Assembly: GCA_905221605.1 (NCBI GenBank)
Contig: CAJNDS010002627.1
Span: 126,001-186,856 of the forward strand
Reading direction: 5' to 3'
Source: Symbiodinium natans
Lineage: Eukaryota > Sar > Dinophyceae > Suessiales > Symbiodiniaceae
Length of the DNA: 60,856 bases
Under the pieces are notes generated by a model. The model searched no databases and was not told the DNA's origin. It saw nothing but the letters and a program-made list of their open reading frames with translations. Shown here one piece after another: positions 19,328 through 30,464 of the stretch (position 1 is the stretch's first letter; every line of letters begins with the position of its first letter). The position numbers were made by a program, and so were the translations under genes.

Positions 19328-20556
19328 CTGCAGTCTCATTGGGTTTTAGGATTTAGGGTTTAGCGTTTTAGGGTTTAGGGTTTAGGATTTAGGGTTTAAC
19401 GGCCATCGCAAAGGATGGTGAGGCGCACCACCATCGACAAGGCAGTACCTGTCGTTCTTCGTTCGTTTGTTTCATGGCATGCTCACGCACGCATCAACAA
19501 AACAGGCCGCAAAATAGCCGAGTCGGTCGCAGCAGCTGAAAAGTCGTTGTTGGGCGGGAAAAAAGACGAACATTTATAGTCCTGATCGTATCGAATCGCT
19601 GCGTATGAAACTTCAGGCTGTGCAGTTACCTGAGCTGACCAGAATAACACCAGTTGCGAGAAAACGTTTTCCCCAAGTGCTTCTACAGGACCGAAAGTAC
19701 GGCTGGACCTCACACTTGCGATCGCAACACATGTTCACACCAACATCATCAAGTAGCAAGACCGCGCCAATCACAACAGCAATTGCAGGGTTTCCGGATT
19801 GCAGCTCAGGAGCGGGACTCTGTCATCTTCTCCTCCTGGACCATCGCGTCCCACTCCTAAGTTTGCAAATTTTGCTTCATGAGTCACGGGTGGCAAAAGC
19901 TGAACACAAAGGCTCAAAATGACTTCTGCCTTTGAGTATATGCCCCCCCCACCCCGGGCACCGCCCCCGCACTGAGGCCAAACTTGGCCCATCCGGCATA
20001 CTCAACGGAACGTCAAGAACATACTGGAACTCCGCATTTGATCCTGGGGCCTGCAAACCCTTCAGCCTTGCAGCACTGGCTGTATACAGACTGCCCTTCC
20101 GAACCGATCACCAGCAACTGCTCGTAACCTCGCTGCCCATCGGTCCGGGGTTGCGGAGTGCAAGAGGCCTCAGATGGCGGGTGACGGAAGAGAGTCAACC
20201 AATAACAGCAGTTCAGCGGATATTTTCGTGGTACCAGCGTCCCATGGTTAGACCCAGAATAGAGTCTGCAGCTTTATGTACATGCCGAGATCTCAGGCCC
20301 CAGAAGCCTCGTACCTGCAATTGCTGCAATCAGGAGCCGTGAAAAGCCCCGTGCCTCGAGATCCCATCCCAGACCGGCCCGAAACCCGACTGAAACACGC
20401 GCACACAGACAGCAGGGTGTGCACCCCGACCCGTTCCGAAACTGCACCCGAAGCCCCCAAAAATGCCGACAAACAAAAACGAAGGAAGGAGCGCCTTCCC
20501 CTTCAGCACAAGGCGGCTCAATATTTCTCCGGCCCTCGCAAAGTAGCTAAAGCCAC

Positions 20557-20646
20557 GGGGCGCGGCTTCGAGACGCTGGCCTTGGCTGGCAGCGTCTCCT
20601 CCGGTGACTCGTCGAGGCCTCCGCGTTCGATCGAGCTTTTCAGGAG
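20557..20646 (-). CDS. Region C exon, first one seen
   Basis: Starts after CCTGCAG and probably ends CGCCCC|GTGGCTTTAG. Phase 0/0, 30 codons, LLKSSIERGGLDESPEET then LPAKASVSKPRP. The array 20676-20894 lies about 30 bases upstream in the gene sense. The 5' exons of the gene, if any, lie in 20895-23669 and were not found. Confidence 0.55.
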
Positions 20647-20894
20647 CTGCAGGCTTCAGGGCCTTGATGAGGGTTAGTTTAGGGTTTAGGGTTTAGGGTT
20701 TAGGGTGTGGGGTGGAGGTTTAGGGTTTAGGGTTTAGGGTTTAGGGTTTAGGGTTTAGGGTTTAGGGTTTAGGGTTTAGGGTTTAGGGTTTAGGGTTTAG
20801 GGTTTAGGGTTTAGGGTTTAGGGTTTAGGGTTTACGCTTTGCGGTTTAGGGTTTAGGGTTTAGGGTTTAGGGTTTAGGGTTTAGGGTTTAGGAT

Positions 20895-23669
20895 TTGTGA
20901 GGTGTGTCCGCAACTTATGGCATTTGGGCTTTCGGTGGGTTGTGGGGGCTGCAGCGTGACGATTTCGGAGGACGAGATGGGGTTGAGGGAGCTGGGGCCA
21001 GCTTTAGAGATATTTACGGTTTGGGCTAGTCCGGTTTCAGGAGATTCTGGTCGCCAACTCCGGAGATTGGGATCTTGAAGGTTTCAGACTTCAGGAATGG
21101 ACCTGAAGCAGATGTCAGCGCGTTTTCTAACACAGTCTGCCACCCCCCCCATTTGCGCACATGACGTCATGATGGGCTTGGACTGGATTTAAATAGGAGG
21201 AGGTGCGGGTATTGCCGGGTTTGTCGTAATTAACTCGTGGCAGAGTTGCAGCACGTTGGCTCCTGTTTTGCCTCAAAACCAACCAAGAGGCCAATTCCAA
21301 AGACGAAAAGATACAAAAACCATCTTCCGAAAACTTGAACTCCGAAGCCACTCCGAACATTCATGTTATCACTGTGATCAGGATTGACGATCCCTTTCCG
21401 ATTTTTAAGCCCGAACTTCTAACACCATGTCCCACCCAAAGTTAACTCTTGGCCAAGGAGCTTTTGCAGAGTGCTTCCTAGGCAGATGTCCCATCAGCCG
21501 AACAACTCCAGCTGTACTTTCTTTCCCACAGGAGCTGCCGAACATTAGGAGATTCTGCCACTTCCGAGCACTACCAGTAGGAAATACTGGTATAATCATC
21601 AGCAACAACATACTGAACCACACCGAAAAGATCCGAAAACATCGGCGCATGCTTGGTATCCGTGAAGCATGTGGGATGTAGGACTTTCACCGCTAAGGTC
21701 GCAGGATCTTGTTTGATTTTGCAGTGTATAGGGCATGGGAATGGTCCTTGGTTGAGATGCCCGTACTTGTTGACAGCTTGAGAAAGCCAAATGTGGAAAA
21801 TCTCACATCGTCGAAGCTGCCCATCACAAGCGAGGACAGTGCTTCCCGCAGACAGCGAAACAGAGGCAAGAACCGAGAGGTGCACATTCACGACTGGTGC
21901 AAGAAGGGTACGAACCGGCGTGCTTATGAGAACCCGGCCGGATAGACCACTTCCTTTCACCGCCCCAGAGAGGCCTTTCGGCCCTGCCACTGGTCCTTCC
22001 ACAAATTGGCACGACGCGTGTGGTCCCAGTGACAACGCCCCTCAATAGTCTCGGCAATCAGACGGGCGCTTTGTGCTGGGGGAATCCTGGTCTGATTGCG
22101 TATCGACCGGAACGGAATCACCGACCAACAGGGCTGCCTGGTCGGAGAAAGAGCTGACAGTGTGACACCTCCTCGACATTATGCACTTCAAACCTACCAC
22201 ACTACACCAATCCATGAACAGGGGGTATACTGGCGGTCAGTGCTGCTACGGTCCTGGTGGGTACCGTGTCAGGGGCGGTCAAATTGACGCGGGCGCCGTT
22301 TGTGACTGCTGTTGTCCCCAGAGCCGATGCGCACGTGATTGGCCCCATCGGCCTACGCGTTTCGACCTTCTTACCTATGTTGTCGCTGCTCAAACTCCAC
22401 CTGCGCGCCTCTTTTCCTGAAATCCCTCCCCCTTTCCACAAGAAGAGAGAAAGAGAGCGAGAGAGAGAGGGAGACAGTGGTCCCTCTGATCATGATACAG
22501 GAAACTTGCAAATGAAGGCAGAAGGATAGAAACAGGAGGCCAGGCCTCCAGCTTTCCTTCATGATGGGCTTTGTTATGTTAGGGGCACAGTGCTTGCGAA
22601 CGTTTTAGGGGGGCAGCGCTTGCGCTTTGTTGCAGTTGGCATGAGACACTCCTCTCAAAGTCTAAGGGGACGGTGAGACGACCATTCACAAAGTCTTCCT
22701 TGCGAAAGTGCTTTCGATTTCTTTCGGCAGAAGCTTCCTGCCCAAACTGTACAGGGAGTGCTGCTTGCAATGTGTCTTTTGAGAGAATGTTTCTTGTCTG
22801 GAAGGGAGCTATTAGAAGCAGGACGGTGCTCGCGATGGAGCTCTAGTATGAGCGATTGCTGTTTTTCGGGCGATTGGCGGTTCGAGCTGCAAAACTTGGA
22901 TGTACATACCTACAAACACACTCCGCCAACCACTAAAAACGAAGCAGTCAACATTGAAATCAACACCTCAAAGTTCCAAAGGTTCTCGCTGCTGGCCAGG
23001 CTCCAGATCCCAAGGGTCCGGCGTTTCAAAACCTGCGGTCCCTCCCCATCACACCTCCACTCCTATGGCTCTTATGACTCTTATGACTCTTATGACTCTT
23101 ATGACTCCTATGACTCCTATGACTCCTATGACTCCTATGACTCCTATGACTTATGACCGGAAACTTATATGGCCTGAAGGCAGGTTCGTTGTTGAGGGCC
23201 TAGGCCTTAGGAATGTTGAGAGTTTGACCTGGCAGCCTCAATTCGTAAAGCCAGGATTCCGAGACAAGGACATGAAATTACTAAGCACTGTAAACCCCTA
23301 GAATCTTAGAACCGACTGGCAGCCTGCAGATTCCCACCCGGGTTTCAAGCCAGATTGAAAACCTCGGCCCAGCTTTACTCCCCGCTTCCACAAGAGTGAT
23401 TACTAAGCACGAGGGCGTCGCTCCAAATCCCTTCGGACTCCACGCCGATCCTTCAAGCCCTACACTTGCGCACCCTATAAGACCCTAAAACCCCAAGAAA
23501 CCCCAAGAAAACGTGACAAACCCCAAGAAACCCCAGCCCAATAAACCCACTTGACTCGATAAACCCAAGCCCCCGAAACCAAGGCTTCGCTTTTCACAGC
23601 GACGGATTGGCGTTCGCGTGGCCTTCGACCTACGGGCTGCGCCGGGTGAAACTCTCAGACAGCTAGCGG
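20895..23669. other. Unassigned stretch between genes A and C
   Basis: About 2.8 kb without arrays. It contains a GA-rich tract (22440-22480), a 9-bp tandem repeat (23064-23153), and a run of AACCCCAAGAAACCCC (23486-23545). Open frames up to about 154 codons exist around 21571-22035 (minus), but I recognise nothing in them. The 3' untranslated region of gene A and the 5' end of the region C gene should lie here. Confidence 0.4.
23064..23153. repeat. 9-bp tandem repeat (ATGACTCTT / ATGACTCCT)
   Basis: About ten copies of a 9-mer, first with CTT and then with CCT at the variable codon-like position. The open frames it creates (SYDSYD on plus) are a by-product. Confidence 0.9.
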
Positions 23670-26600
23670 CTAGTCGACAGCGATGCGCTTGTTCTTGTTC
23701 ACCTCCTCCACCGCCTCAAGCGCCCTCCGTCCTTTCGTTCCGATATCCTCTTGACGAAGGCGGATGCTCTGCACGGTGGTGTTCACTTTCAGCGCCTCCG
23801 CCAGGGCCACCGCGCCGCCCTCGCCGATGAAGCTGTCCCAAAGATCGATCTTCTGCACGGTGGTGTTCACTTTCAGCGCCTCCGCCAGGGCCACTGCGCC
23901 GCCCTCGCCGATGGAGTTGTACTCAAGCTCGATCGTCTGCACGGTGGTGTTCACTTTCAGCGCCTCCGCCAGGGCCACCGCGCCGCCCTCGCCGATGGAG
24001 TTGTTCGCAAGGTAGATCGTCTGCACGGTGGTGTTCACTTTCAGCGCCTCCGCCAGGGCCACCGCGCCGCCCTCGCCGATGGAGTTGCTCGCAAGGTAGA
24101 TCGTCTGCACGGTGGTGTTCACTTTCAGCGCCTCCGCCAGGGCCACCGCGCCGCCCTCGCCGATGGAGTTGTTCGCAAGCTCGATCGTCTGCACGGTGGT
24201 GTTCACTTTCAGCGCCTCCGCCAGGGCCACCGCGCCGCCGTCGCCGATGAAGTTGCCCCAAAGATCGATCTTCTGCACGGTGGTGTTCACTTTCAGCGCC
24301 TCCGCCAGGGCCACCACGCCGCCCTCGCCGATGAAGTTGCCCCAAAGATCGATCTTCTGCACGGTGGTGTTCACTGTCAGCGCCTCCGCCAGGGCCACCA
24401 CGCCGCCCTCGCCGATGGAGTTGTTCGCAAGCTCGATCGTCTGCACGGTGGTGGTGTTCACTTTCAGCGCCTCCGCCAGGGCCACCACGCCGCCCTCGCC
24501 GATGAAGCTGCCCCAAAGATCGATCTTCTGCACGGTGGTGTTCACTTTCAGCGCCTCCGCCAGGGCCACCGCGCCGCCCTCGCCGATGGAGTTGTTCGCA
24601 AGGTAGATCGTCTGCACGGTGGTGTTCACTTTCAGCGCCTCCGCCAGGGCCACCGCGCCGCCCTCGCCGATGGAGTTGTTCGCAAGGTAGATCGTCTGCA
24701 CGGTGGTGTTCACTTTCAGCGCCTCCGCCAGGGCCACCGCGCCGACGTCGCCGATGAGATTTCCCCCAAGCTCGATCGTCTTCACGGCGGTGTTCACTTT
24801 CAGCGCCTCCGCGAGCGCCACTGCCTTGGAGAGACCACTGCGTCCATCGCGGAAACTGCCGTTGTCAACCGTGTCCTGGCCCTCTAGGTCGAGCAGAGAT
24901 CCGATGCCGCTAGCCGTCAGAGCCCAGGCCCGGTCTTTCGGGTCGGCCTCCAGGATGGCCATCAGCAAGGAGGTCTGCAGGGCGAGGTTGCCGGTAGAAA
25001 GGGCAACCGCCAGGCGCTTTGCGATGGACGCCATCGTCCAGTGCCCCAGCTGCCGGTGGCTCAGGCGCGCGAAGGCCACCTGCGCGGCCGGGATGACGAC
25101 CTGCAGCAGCGTGACGAACTTAGAGCCGCCCTCCAAGTACAGGTAAGCGATGGCGAAGAGGCCCTGTGGCCCGGCCTCCCAGAGACCCTCAAAACCCCAA
25201 ACCCCAAACCCTAAAACCCCAGCCCTAAACCCCTAAAAAATCCCTAACCCTAAAAACCCCTAAGCCCTAAGCCCTAAGCCGCCCTTAAAAGACCCTAAAC
25301 CCGAGAAAACCCTAAGCCCCACACACTAATCAATCCAAACCGTAAAAAAACCCTAAACTCAAAGCCCTAAAGCCCCCCAAACGTAGGCATGCTTTGTTTT
25401 CAAACCCATCATGCGAGCATTGCGTTTGCGAACGCATCATGCGAGCGTTGTGTTTGCAAATGGGATGGGGGGCTAAGAATCCCTAAACCCCAAAACGCCC
25501 CTCAACCCTAAAACAACCCTAAGCCCTAAAAACCCCTAAACCCTAAAAACCCAATGCAAGGGCATGCGGCATGCGGGAAAGAGCAGTGCGAAGACAAAGT
25601 GAAAGCAACTGTCAATAAAGTCAATAAACGAAAACCTTGCCGCTTCAGCGCTAAGAATAAATTTGGTCAGCATAGGGGTCTATCGGTTTGTGGGTAGGGT
25701 CTATCCGGAGGAGGCTAGGGACCCATGGACTATGCATAGGGGTCGATGCAGAAACGAGCAGGGCCTTTCCACTAAGGACGGAGAGGGCTGAGGGCATAGG
25801 ACCCTATCCACAAACCATAGGGGTCTCTATAGGGGTCTATATAGGGGTCTATCGACCACAATCATAGGCGGGCACTTAATGGACCCATCTTCGCCTCCCA
25901 GAGAAGCAATCTCACCTTCCCTGGGCTCGTCTGTTTGTAGAGCTCGTAGAGGACCTTCTCCACCTTTGCCCAACAGCAGCCCTCATCCCCCGTCATTCTT
26001 GCGGTTTCTGCTGCTGCTGCTTTGCTCGATGTCTGTACACTCGCAAAGGGGAAATAGCTGCCCGAGAGGTCAGCCGCGCAGTGGGCATCTTTCCTTAGCA
26101 ACTGAAAGTGCAGCGCCGGCAGCCACAGCCAGCTGGCCACGCCAACAGCTCGCAAGGTCCAGTGTTCTGACATCAGGCAAAGGCCCCCAAAGACAACGTC
26201 CTTGCAGGGTTGGGCGGGAGGTTGTGTTTAAACGGTTTAAACTTTGGGCGTTTAAACGCCCAATGTTTAAACACACAGCGCCCCTTCGGCTCAGAATGTT
26301 TAAACGGTTTAAACTGTTTAAACGTGGTTTAAACATTAAACTGCTTAAACTGTAAAATGTAAACATAGAGTGGCTGCAAAGGTACGCGCTCTAGAACTAG
26401 AAGACTACCGGCTAAGAGCAGTAAGCTTAGGGCTTCACAAGGTGTAGGTTCTCGAAGTTTCAGCTCACGGGTTTTGCAGAGCACCAATCTTGGGCCAGCA
26501 ACTGCCCGGAGGATTGTTTAAACACTTGGCAACAACTTCTTAAACGTGTTTAACGCTCTGGAGCCCCACCAAATGTTTAAACGTTGGGCCTTGCGAATTG

Positions 26601-27365
26601 TTTAATCTGCTTAAACGCTCCAAAGCCCGAACCCTGTTCAAACAGTTAAACGCCTATAATGCCCGTCCCTGCGTCCTTGAGGGTGTCGAAAGTGTCTGAT
26701 AGAAAGGGCAGCATTCCTGCCACCGTGCCCAGGGCGAAAGTGTCGATCGGGAATCTCTCAGCCCTGCCCACCCTCCTGGTGGCCTGCCTGGCCTGCCACA
26801 AAAGGTTCATGCCCTGTGCGGTGAACAGGGCCAAGTACACTTCGTAGTCGAGCCCGGTGGTTTTGGAGAGCCTGCCCAACTGCATGCTCAGACCCACGGC
26901 CACCAGGCAGGCCAGGTATGTGACCAAGAAGGCTCCAAAAATGTCGAGTCCGTCCAGTGAGGTCCCCTCTTCCTCCAATCTCGCATGTGCGTCTCGGTCC
27001 AGGAAGCGCTCCCCACAGCGCGTCATGATCAAGGTGCCCACCAGGCAGAAGCCCATCCAGACGAGAATGTGCGCGGAAACGAAGAAGCCGAGTCGTTGCT
27101 CCGCCTCCTTCGTCGACAGCCCTTGCAGCTGCTCCGCCGTGGGGAGCCACACCGGGTTCTCTGCCAGCGCTGTGGGCAGCCGCGGGTGCAGGGCCAGGTG
27201 TCCTGTCACGGTGTAGTTGACTCGGATGCTTTTGCCCTGCAGGGAGACCGAAGCTCCCGCCGCCGGCTCGAAGTCCACGGCCTCGGCCACGTCCTCCACC
27301 ACATCCGGGAGAACCAGGCCGTGAGCCACGAGGGCCACCAGGACAAGCGACGGCAAGGGCCCCAT
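23670..27365 (-). CDS. Gene A: membrane protein with 13 leucine-rich repeats
   Basis: Three exons join in frame: 27365-26676, 26200-25895 and 25175-23670 (stop TAG at 23670-23672), giving 833 residues. The start is an ATG in GTGCCATGG followed by a signal-like MGPLPSLVLVALVAHG. Hydrophobic segments lie near residues 92-114, 141-163, 247-265 and 337-363, with an N-Y-T sequon at 50-52. From about residue 449 come 13 ribonuclease-inhibitor-like repeats of 28 residues (consensus ALAEALKVNTTVQTI-LANNSI-GEGG), then a short charged C-terminus. The split membrane/LRR layout is one I recall from dinoflagellate proteins. A role in recognition or scaffolding at a membrane is only inference. The codons between exons 1 and 2 (..FDTLK|DVVFGGLCL..) and exons 2 and 3 (..LLLWE|AGPQGLFAI..) restore the expected protein. 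The region B stop at 27610 is only 245 bases upstream. Confidence 0.85.
23745..24835 (-). repeat. 84-bp coding tandem repeat, 13 units
   Basis: Each leucine-rich repeat of gene A is an 84-bp DNA unit. Neighbouring units are nearly identical at silent sites as well as in protein, and fall into a few classes (IYLANNS, IELANNS, IDLWGNF). Unit 5 has an in-frame extra Thr codon (GTGGTGGTG near 24450). This points to recent unequal exchange or conversion. Confidence 0.9.
25176..25894 (-). other. Gene A intron 2 (GC-AG) with 12-bp direct repeat
   Basis: The exon 2 end and exon 3 start both read TCTCTGGGAGGC (plus 25893-25904 and 25174-25185). Splicing at GGGAG|GC keeps phase 0 and gives a GC-AG intron of 719 nt. 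The body has degenerate CCCTAAA-like runs near the acceptor (25190-25360, 25480-25550) and dispersed ATAGGGGTCTAT copies (25670-25860). In the gene sense its heptamers are TTTAGGG near the acceptor, the opposite of the other introns. Confidence 0.8.
26201..26675 (-). other. Gene A intron 1 (GA-AG) with 8-bp direct repeat
   Basis: CAAGGACG occurs at both borders (plus 26672-26679 and 26197-26204). Splicing at CAAG|GA gives a GA-AG intron of 475 nt and restores FDTLK|DVVFGG in frame. The intron holds at least ten perfect copies of the palindrome GTTTAAAC plus decayed ones. A reading that ran straight through exon 1 would add GTGIIGV and stop. Confidence 0.8.
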
Positions 27366-27609
27366 GGCACACGTGCGGCCTACCCCTTGAACACTGCGAG
27401 CCGCCAGTGCTGACAAAGACACTCAATTCCGTATATAAAGAGCCTATCAGGTGGAGCCCCCCGCTCCAAATTAAGACCGTCGGCAGGGTCTGCACCAATG
27501 CCTTGGGGAGTCGGAACACTGGCCCCTAAGCTCCAGGCCCTCAACATTAAGCCGCAAGTGACGAACCTTGCTTAGGAATGATGGGAACCCTAAACCCTAA
27601 AAGAGAAAA
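27366..27609 (-). promoter_or_regulatory. Short intergenic gap upstream of gene A
   Basis: Only about 245 bases separate the gene A start from the probable region B stop. In dinoflagellates such same-strand neighbours are usually trans-spliced with a spliced leader. TTTGTCAG (minus, near 27410) is a candidate acceptor. A TATATAAAG at 27432-27440 reads on the wrong strand. Nothing here proves a promoter. Confidence 0.3.
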
Positions 27610-27701
27610 TCAGAAGATGTGTCGATGCAGCAAAGGTCCAGGAGCCGCTAAGCGCTGGCATTTACTGGGAGCGGCGATACTGCTGAGGCTGATCTCAATG
27701 A
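27610..27701 (-). CDS. Region B probable last exon
   Basis: Starts after CGCTGTAG behind the array 27746-27892. Phase 2 gives IEISLSSIAAPSKCQRLAAP then GPLLHRHIF and a TGA at 27610-27612. Phase 0 also ends in a stop (SLRSASAVSPLPVNASA). Either way this would close the gene just before gene A. A short CCCTAAA run (27586-27600) follows. Confidence 0.45.
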
Positions 27702-27892
27702 CTACAGCGACTATGGCGACTAAGCATGCAGGTCTGAGGGGCCATAGGGTTTAGGGTTTAGGGTTTAGGGTTTAGGCTTAGGGTTTAGGGTTTAGGGTTT
27801 AGGGTTTAGGGTTTAGGGTTTAGGGTTTAGGGTTTAGGGTTTAGGGTTTAGGGTTTAGGGTTTAGGGTTTAGGGTTTAGGGTTTAGGGCCAT

Positions 27893-30344
27893 GGTGGCCT
27901 CGGGCTTACTGCAACGCTGGCTCGGAAGAAACTGTTCTCCAAAGCCTAGCTGCCGAGCTTATCGGAGAGCCACTTCCTTGACACCTCAAAAGCCAGTACG
28001 GTATTCTTGCATGCCGGGGAGCGATTCAGCGTGCGTAGGGTCTGTAGTTTCTTGACCTTGGCCAACCAAACAACCCGAGCTCTACAAAATCCAAACCGAG
28101 CACACTTGATCCCTAAATCTCTACTAACCTTCAGCAAAGCTTCCCCTGAAAAGCCTACAGTAAGTTTTGCAGTCCCCTGAAAAAATGGAGCAAGTAAGAG
28201 GAACAGCCAGTGGTCACGGCAACAACCACAACCGCCAACAACAACCAACAACCGCCACCCACCAGCAACCAGCAACCAACAACCAACAAACCAACAGCCA
28301 ACCACCGAACACCAACACCCACCCCAACCCCCAACCAAGACCACTGCTACTACCGCTACTACCGCTTGCACCGCTACTACTGCTACTACTGCTACTACTG
28401 CTACTACTGCTACTACTACTAACTGCTACTACTGCTACTACTGCTTCTACTGCTACTACTGCTAATTCTGCTACTACTGCTACTATTGGTACTGCTGCTA
28501 CTACAGCTACTACCGCTACTGCTGATGCTCCTGCTCCTCCTGCTCCTCCTGCTCCTCCTGCTCCTCCTGCTCCTCCTGCTCCTCCTGCTCCTCCTGCTCC
28601 TCCTGCTCCTCCTGCTCCTCCTGCTCCTCCTGCTCCTCCTGCTCCTCCTGCTCCTCCTGCTCCTCCTGCTCCTCCTGCTCCTCCTCCTCCTCCTACTCCT
28701 AATTCAACTTCTACTCCTACTCCTACTATTCTCGTATGTCTACGAGCAATAGCACTTCGAGAAGAAAGACTGACAAGAACGACATCCACGACAGGAAGCG
28801 CTCTGCATGGCGTGGCACGGCAACAAACACCCTTTACCGCCGGGCGGCGGTCATCTTCACCGGCTCGCTGGCCTCTGGTGATTCCTCAATCACCTTCCAG
28901 AACAGAGGAAAAAGTAGCAAAGAAAGGCATCGAGAGCAAGAGCTTAGGCACCTCGCCCCGTGCGCGCGCGCGTGCGCACGCGTGCGTCCCCCAAAAACGG
29001 TAAGTTCAAAATCCCGAGTGGTTCTCCGAGATTTGCTGCGCCCAAACCACTTCGTACCAAGATTTAAGCGAATGACAGGGCGCTGAATGAAAAGCGGTCT
29101 ACCGCAACATCACCATTGCAAGCATCAAGCATGTAGCTTTGAATCTGCAAGCCTCCGTTGAGCATGTCCCATGAACCTCGCAAATATCCTGGACAACGTA
29201 TACCAAGCTGCACGGCGAAAACGCTAAATGAGAGCAACGAACGGCCAGTGCTTGATTGCAGGTTGTGCTGCGAAGTTTGTGGCTTTTTCAACCTTTACAT
29301 GCCTTAGTTGCTGAGTTCATAAGCCCCCCAAAAGTGCACCCTTTCAGTTCTGTGGGGGATTAAGTATCCCAAAAAGCGTAAAGTGCACTCACTCAGCTAC
29401 TACGATGCACAAGTCGCGGATAGACCGTCCATCACGCCTCTTTGTCGGCCTTTTGCTCGGTGACATTGTCTGCGGTGTGGAAATCGCCTTCGTGGCTGCG
29501 GGAATCACGCGCCAGGATGGCTAAGGACGTTGAAAGATTTCAGGCTCTTCTTTGCAGGGCAGTAGGGTCTACAGCTCTCGGCAGTAGCGGCGTAACAAGG
29601 AGTTTCAGAGATCTCTTGCACATCAGCGTTCCGTGCATGAATCGTTAGTTTCGCCTGCCTCTCTCAGTCTCTGGGGCTCCAGTGAGCATCAATCAATGAT
29701 AAGGCATGGGGTTTGGAAAAAGGATACGCGGTTACAGCATACCACCCGCCTCAGCCTCTCTGCTGGAGTGCTTCATGATGTAAAAAATGTTCCTATGGGG
29801 AATGCTTTGGCTTCAGCGCTTGGAAGCTGCTGCACGAATCTGGGATGCCTTCAGATGCCATGGGCTCCTCCATGTCGAGCTGTTCCTGTGCATGGCCGCC
29901 GGTCGGGAATTGCAAACCGCTGCGGCGCTTGCTTCGGGAGTTTCACAACGGGCTATCCTAGCTGAGAACTCAAGGAAACCTCTGCGCAGTGGAAAGAGCA
30001 ACTCTACTTGCTTGAGTGCCCGATGACTTCCGAGACTCAGAGATGTTCAAAAAGTCAGAAGGTTGGCCTGGTTGTATCAGGATAACGGAGCAGAGAAGCT
30101 GCTGTAGAAATGTTGCCTCCCCTCCCCCCCCCGCCCCCGAAACAAAAACCAAAACAAACAAAATCCGCGGGAGTGGGGGGGGGGGGCGGGGGGTGGGGAG
30201 GGGTGGTCGTATGACGGGTTTGGAAAGATGCATGTGGATTTCGAAGCAAGTCTTTTTCATTTCGTGAGGTTCTTCCCAGCAGTCTTTGCAAGCCTTAAAC
30301 AAGCAGGGCCCCCCCCCCCCCCCCCCGAATTGGAGCTTCTGGCG
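27893..30344. other. Unassigned stretch with microsatellites
   Basis: About 2.4 kb. It holds the trinucleotide blocks 28363-28480 and 28527-28690 and a CAACCA-rich run (28220-28330). The rest is ordinary unique sequence. No exon could be supported. If the chain 30384-30464 to 27610-27701 is right, this is one intron. Confidence 0.4.
28363..28690. repeat. CTACTACTG and CTCCTCCTG microsatellites
   Basis: First CTACTACTG-type units with interruptions, then about 17 near-perfect copies of a 9-mer CTCCTCCTG. The long poly-Leu, Gly-Ala and Pro-Ala open frames across it are artefacts. Confidence 0.95.
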
Positions 30345-30383
30345 AAACCCTAAACCCTAAACCCTAAACCTCAAACCCTAAAC

Positions 30384-30464
30384 CCTTGGACAGGATGCAG
30401 TGGCTGTTGCCATGCCACCTGCCTAGCTGACACTCGCGACGCATTGCAGGGCACTTGCCGGCAA
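30384..30464 (-). CDS. Region B exon ending on a telomeric donor
   Basis: Starts after GTTCTGAG and ends TCCAAGG|GTTTAGGG (array 30345-30384). Phase 2/1, 26 codons, AGKCPAMRRECQLGRWHGNS then HCILSK, Cys/His-bearing but without a clear zinc-finger spacing. It joins in frame to 31757-31859. Confidence 0.6.

Larger units (their letters stand above)
11835..20894. repeat. Telomere-type heptamer arrays, second part
   Basis: TTTAGGG on plus at about 12000-12155, 13944-13980, 15278-15340, 16017-16139, 16483-16537, 16560-16615, 17558-17700, 19015-19145, 19342-19400 and 20676-20894. CCCTAAA on plus at about 11835-11889, 13812-13836, 17131-17148, 17371-17427 and 18785-18900. As in the left part, CCCTAAA arrays abut the left edge of exons and most TTTAGGG arrays follow the right edge after 5-40 bases. 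Confidence 0.95.

Noticed and set aside
21571-22035. 154-codon minus frame with a VVADDYTS stretch
   Set aside because: ADDY-like strings recall polymerase or integrase motifs, but the spacing and the rest of the frame match nothing I know.
23923-24516. 197-codon Arg/Gly-rich open frame on minus
   Set aside because: It is another frame of the same 84-bp tandem repeat; the leucine-rich frame extends far beyond it and fits a known fold.
23751-24887. 378-codon open frame on plus
   Set aside because: It is the antisense shadow of the leucine-rich repeats of gene A; its product is a repeated His/Leu/Arg string with no family.
27431-27440. TATA box GTATATAAAG before gene A
   Set aside because: It reads on the plus strand, away from gene A, and dinoflagellates generally do not use a TATA box.
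26758-27519. 253-codon minus frame overlapping gene A exon 1
   Set aside because: It is an off-frame shadow; the real frame has a signal peptide and membrane segments and joins to exons 2 and 3.
28214-28789. Gly-Ala, poly-Leu and Pro-Ala open frames
   Set aside because: They are produced by the 9-bp microsatellite in all frames of both strands.
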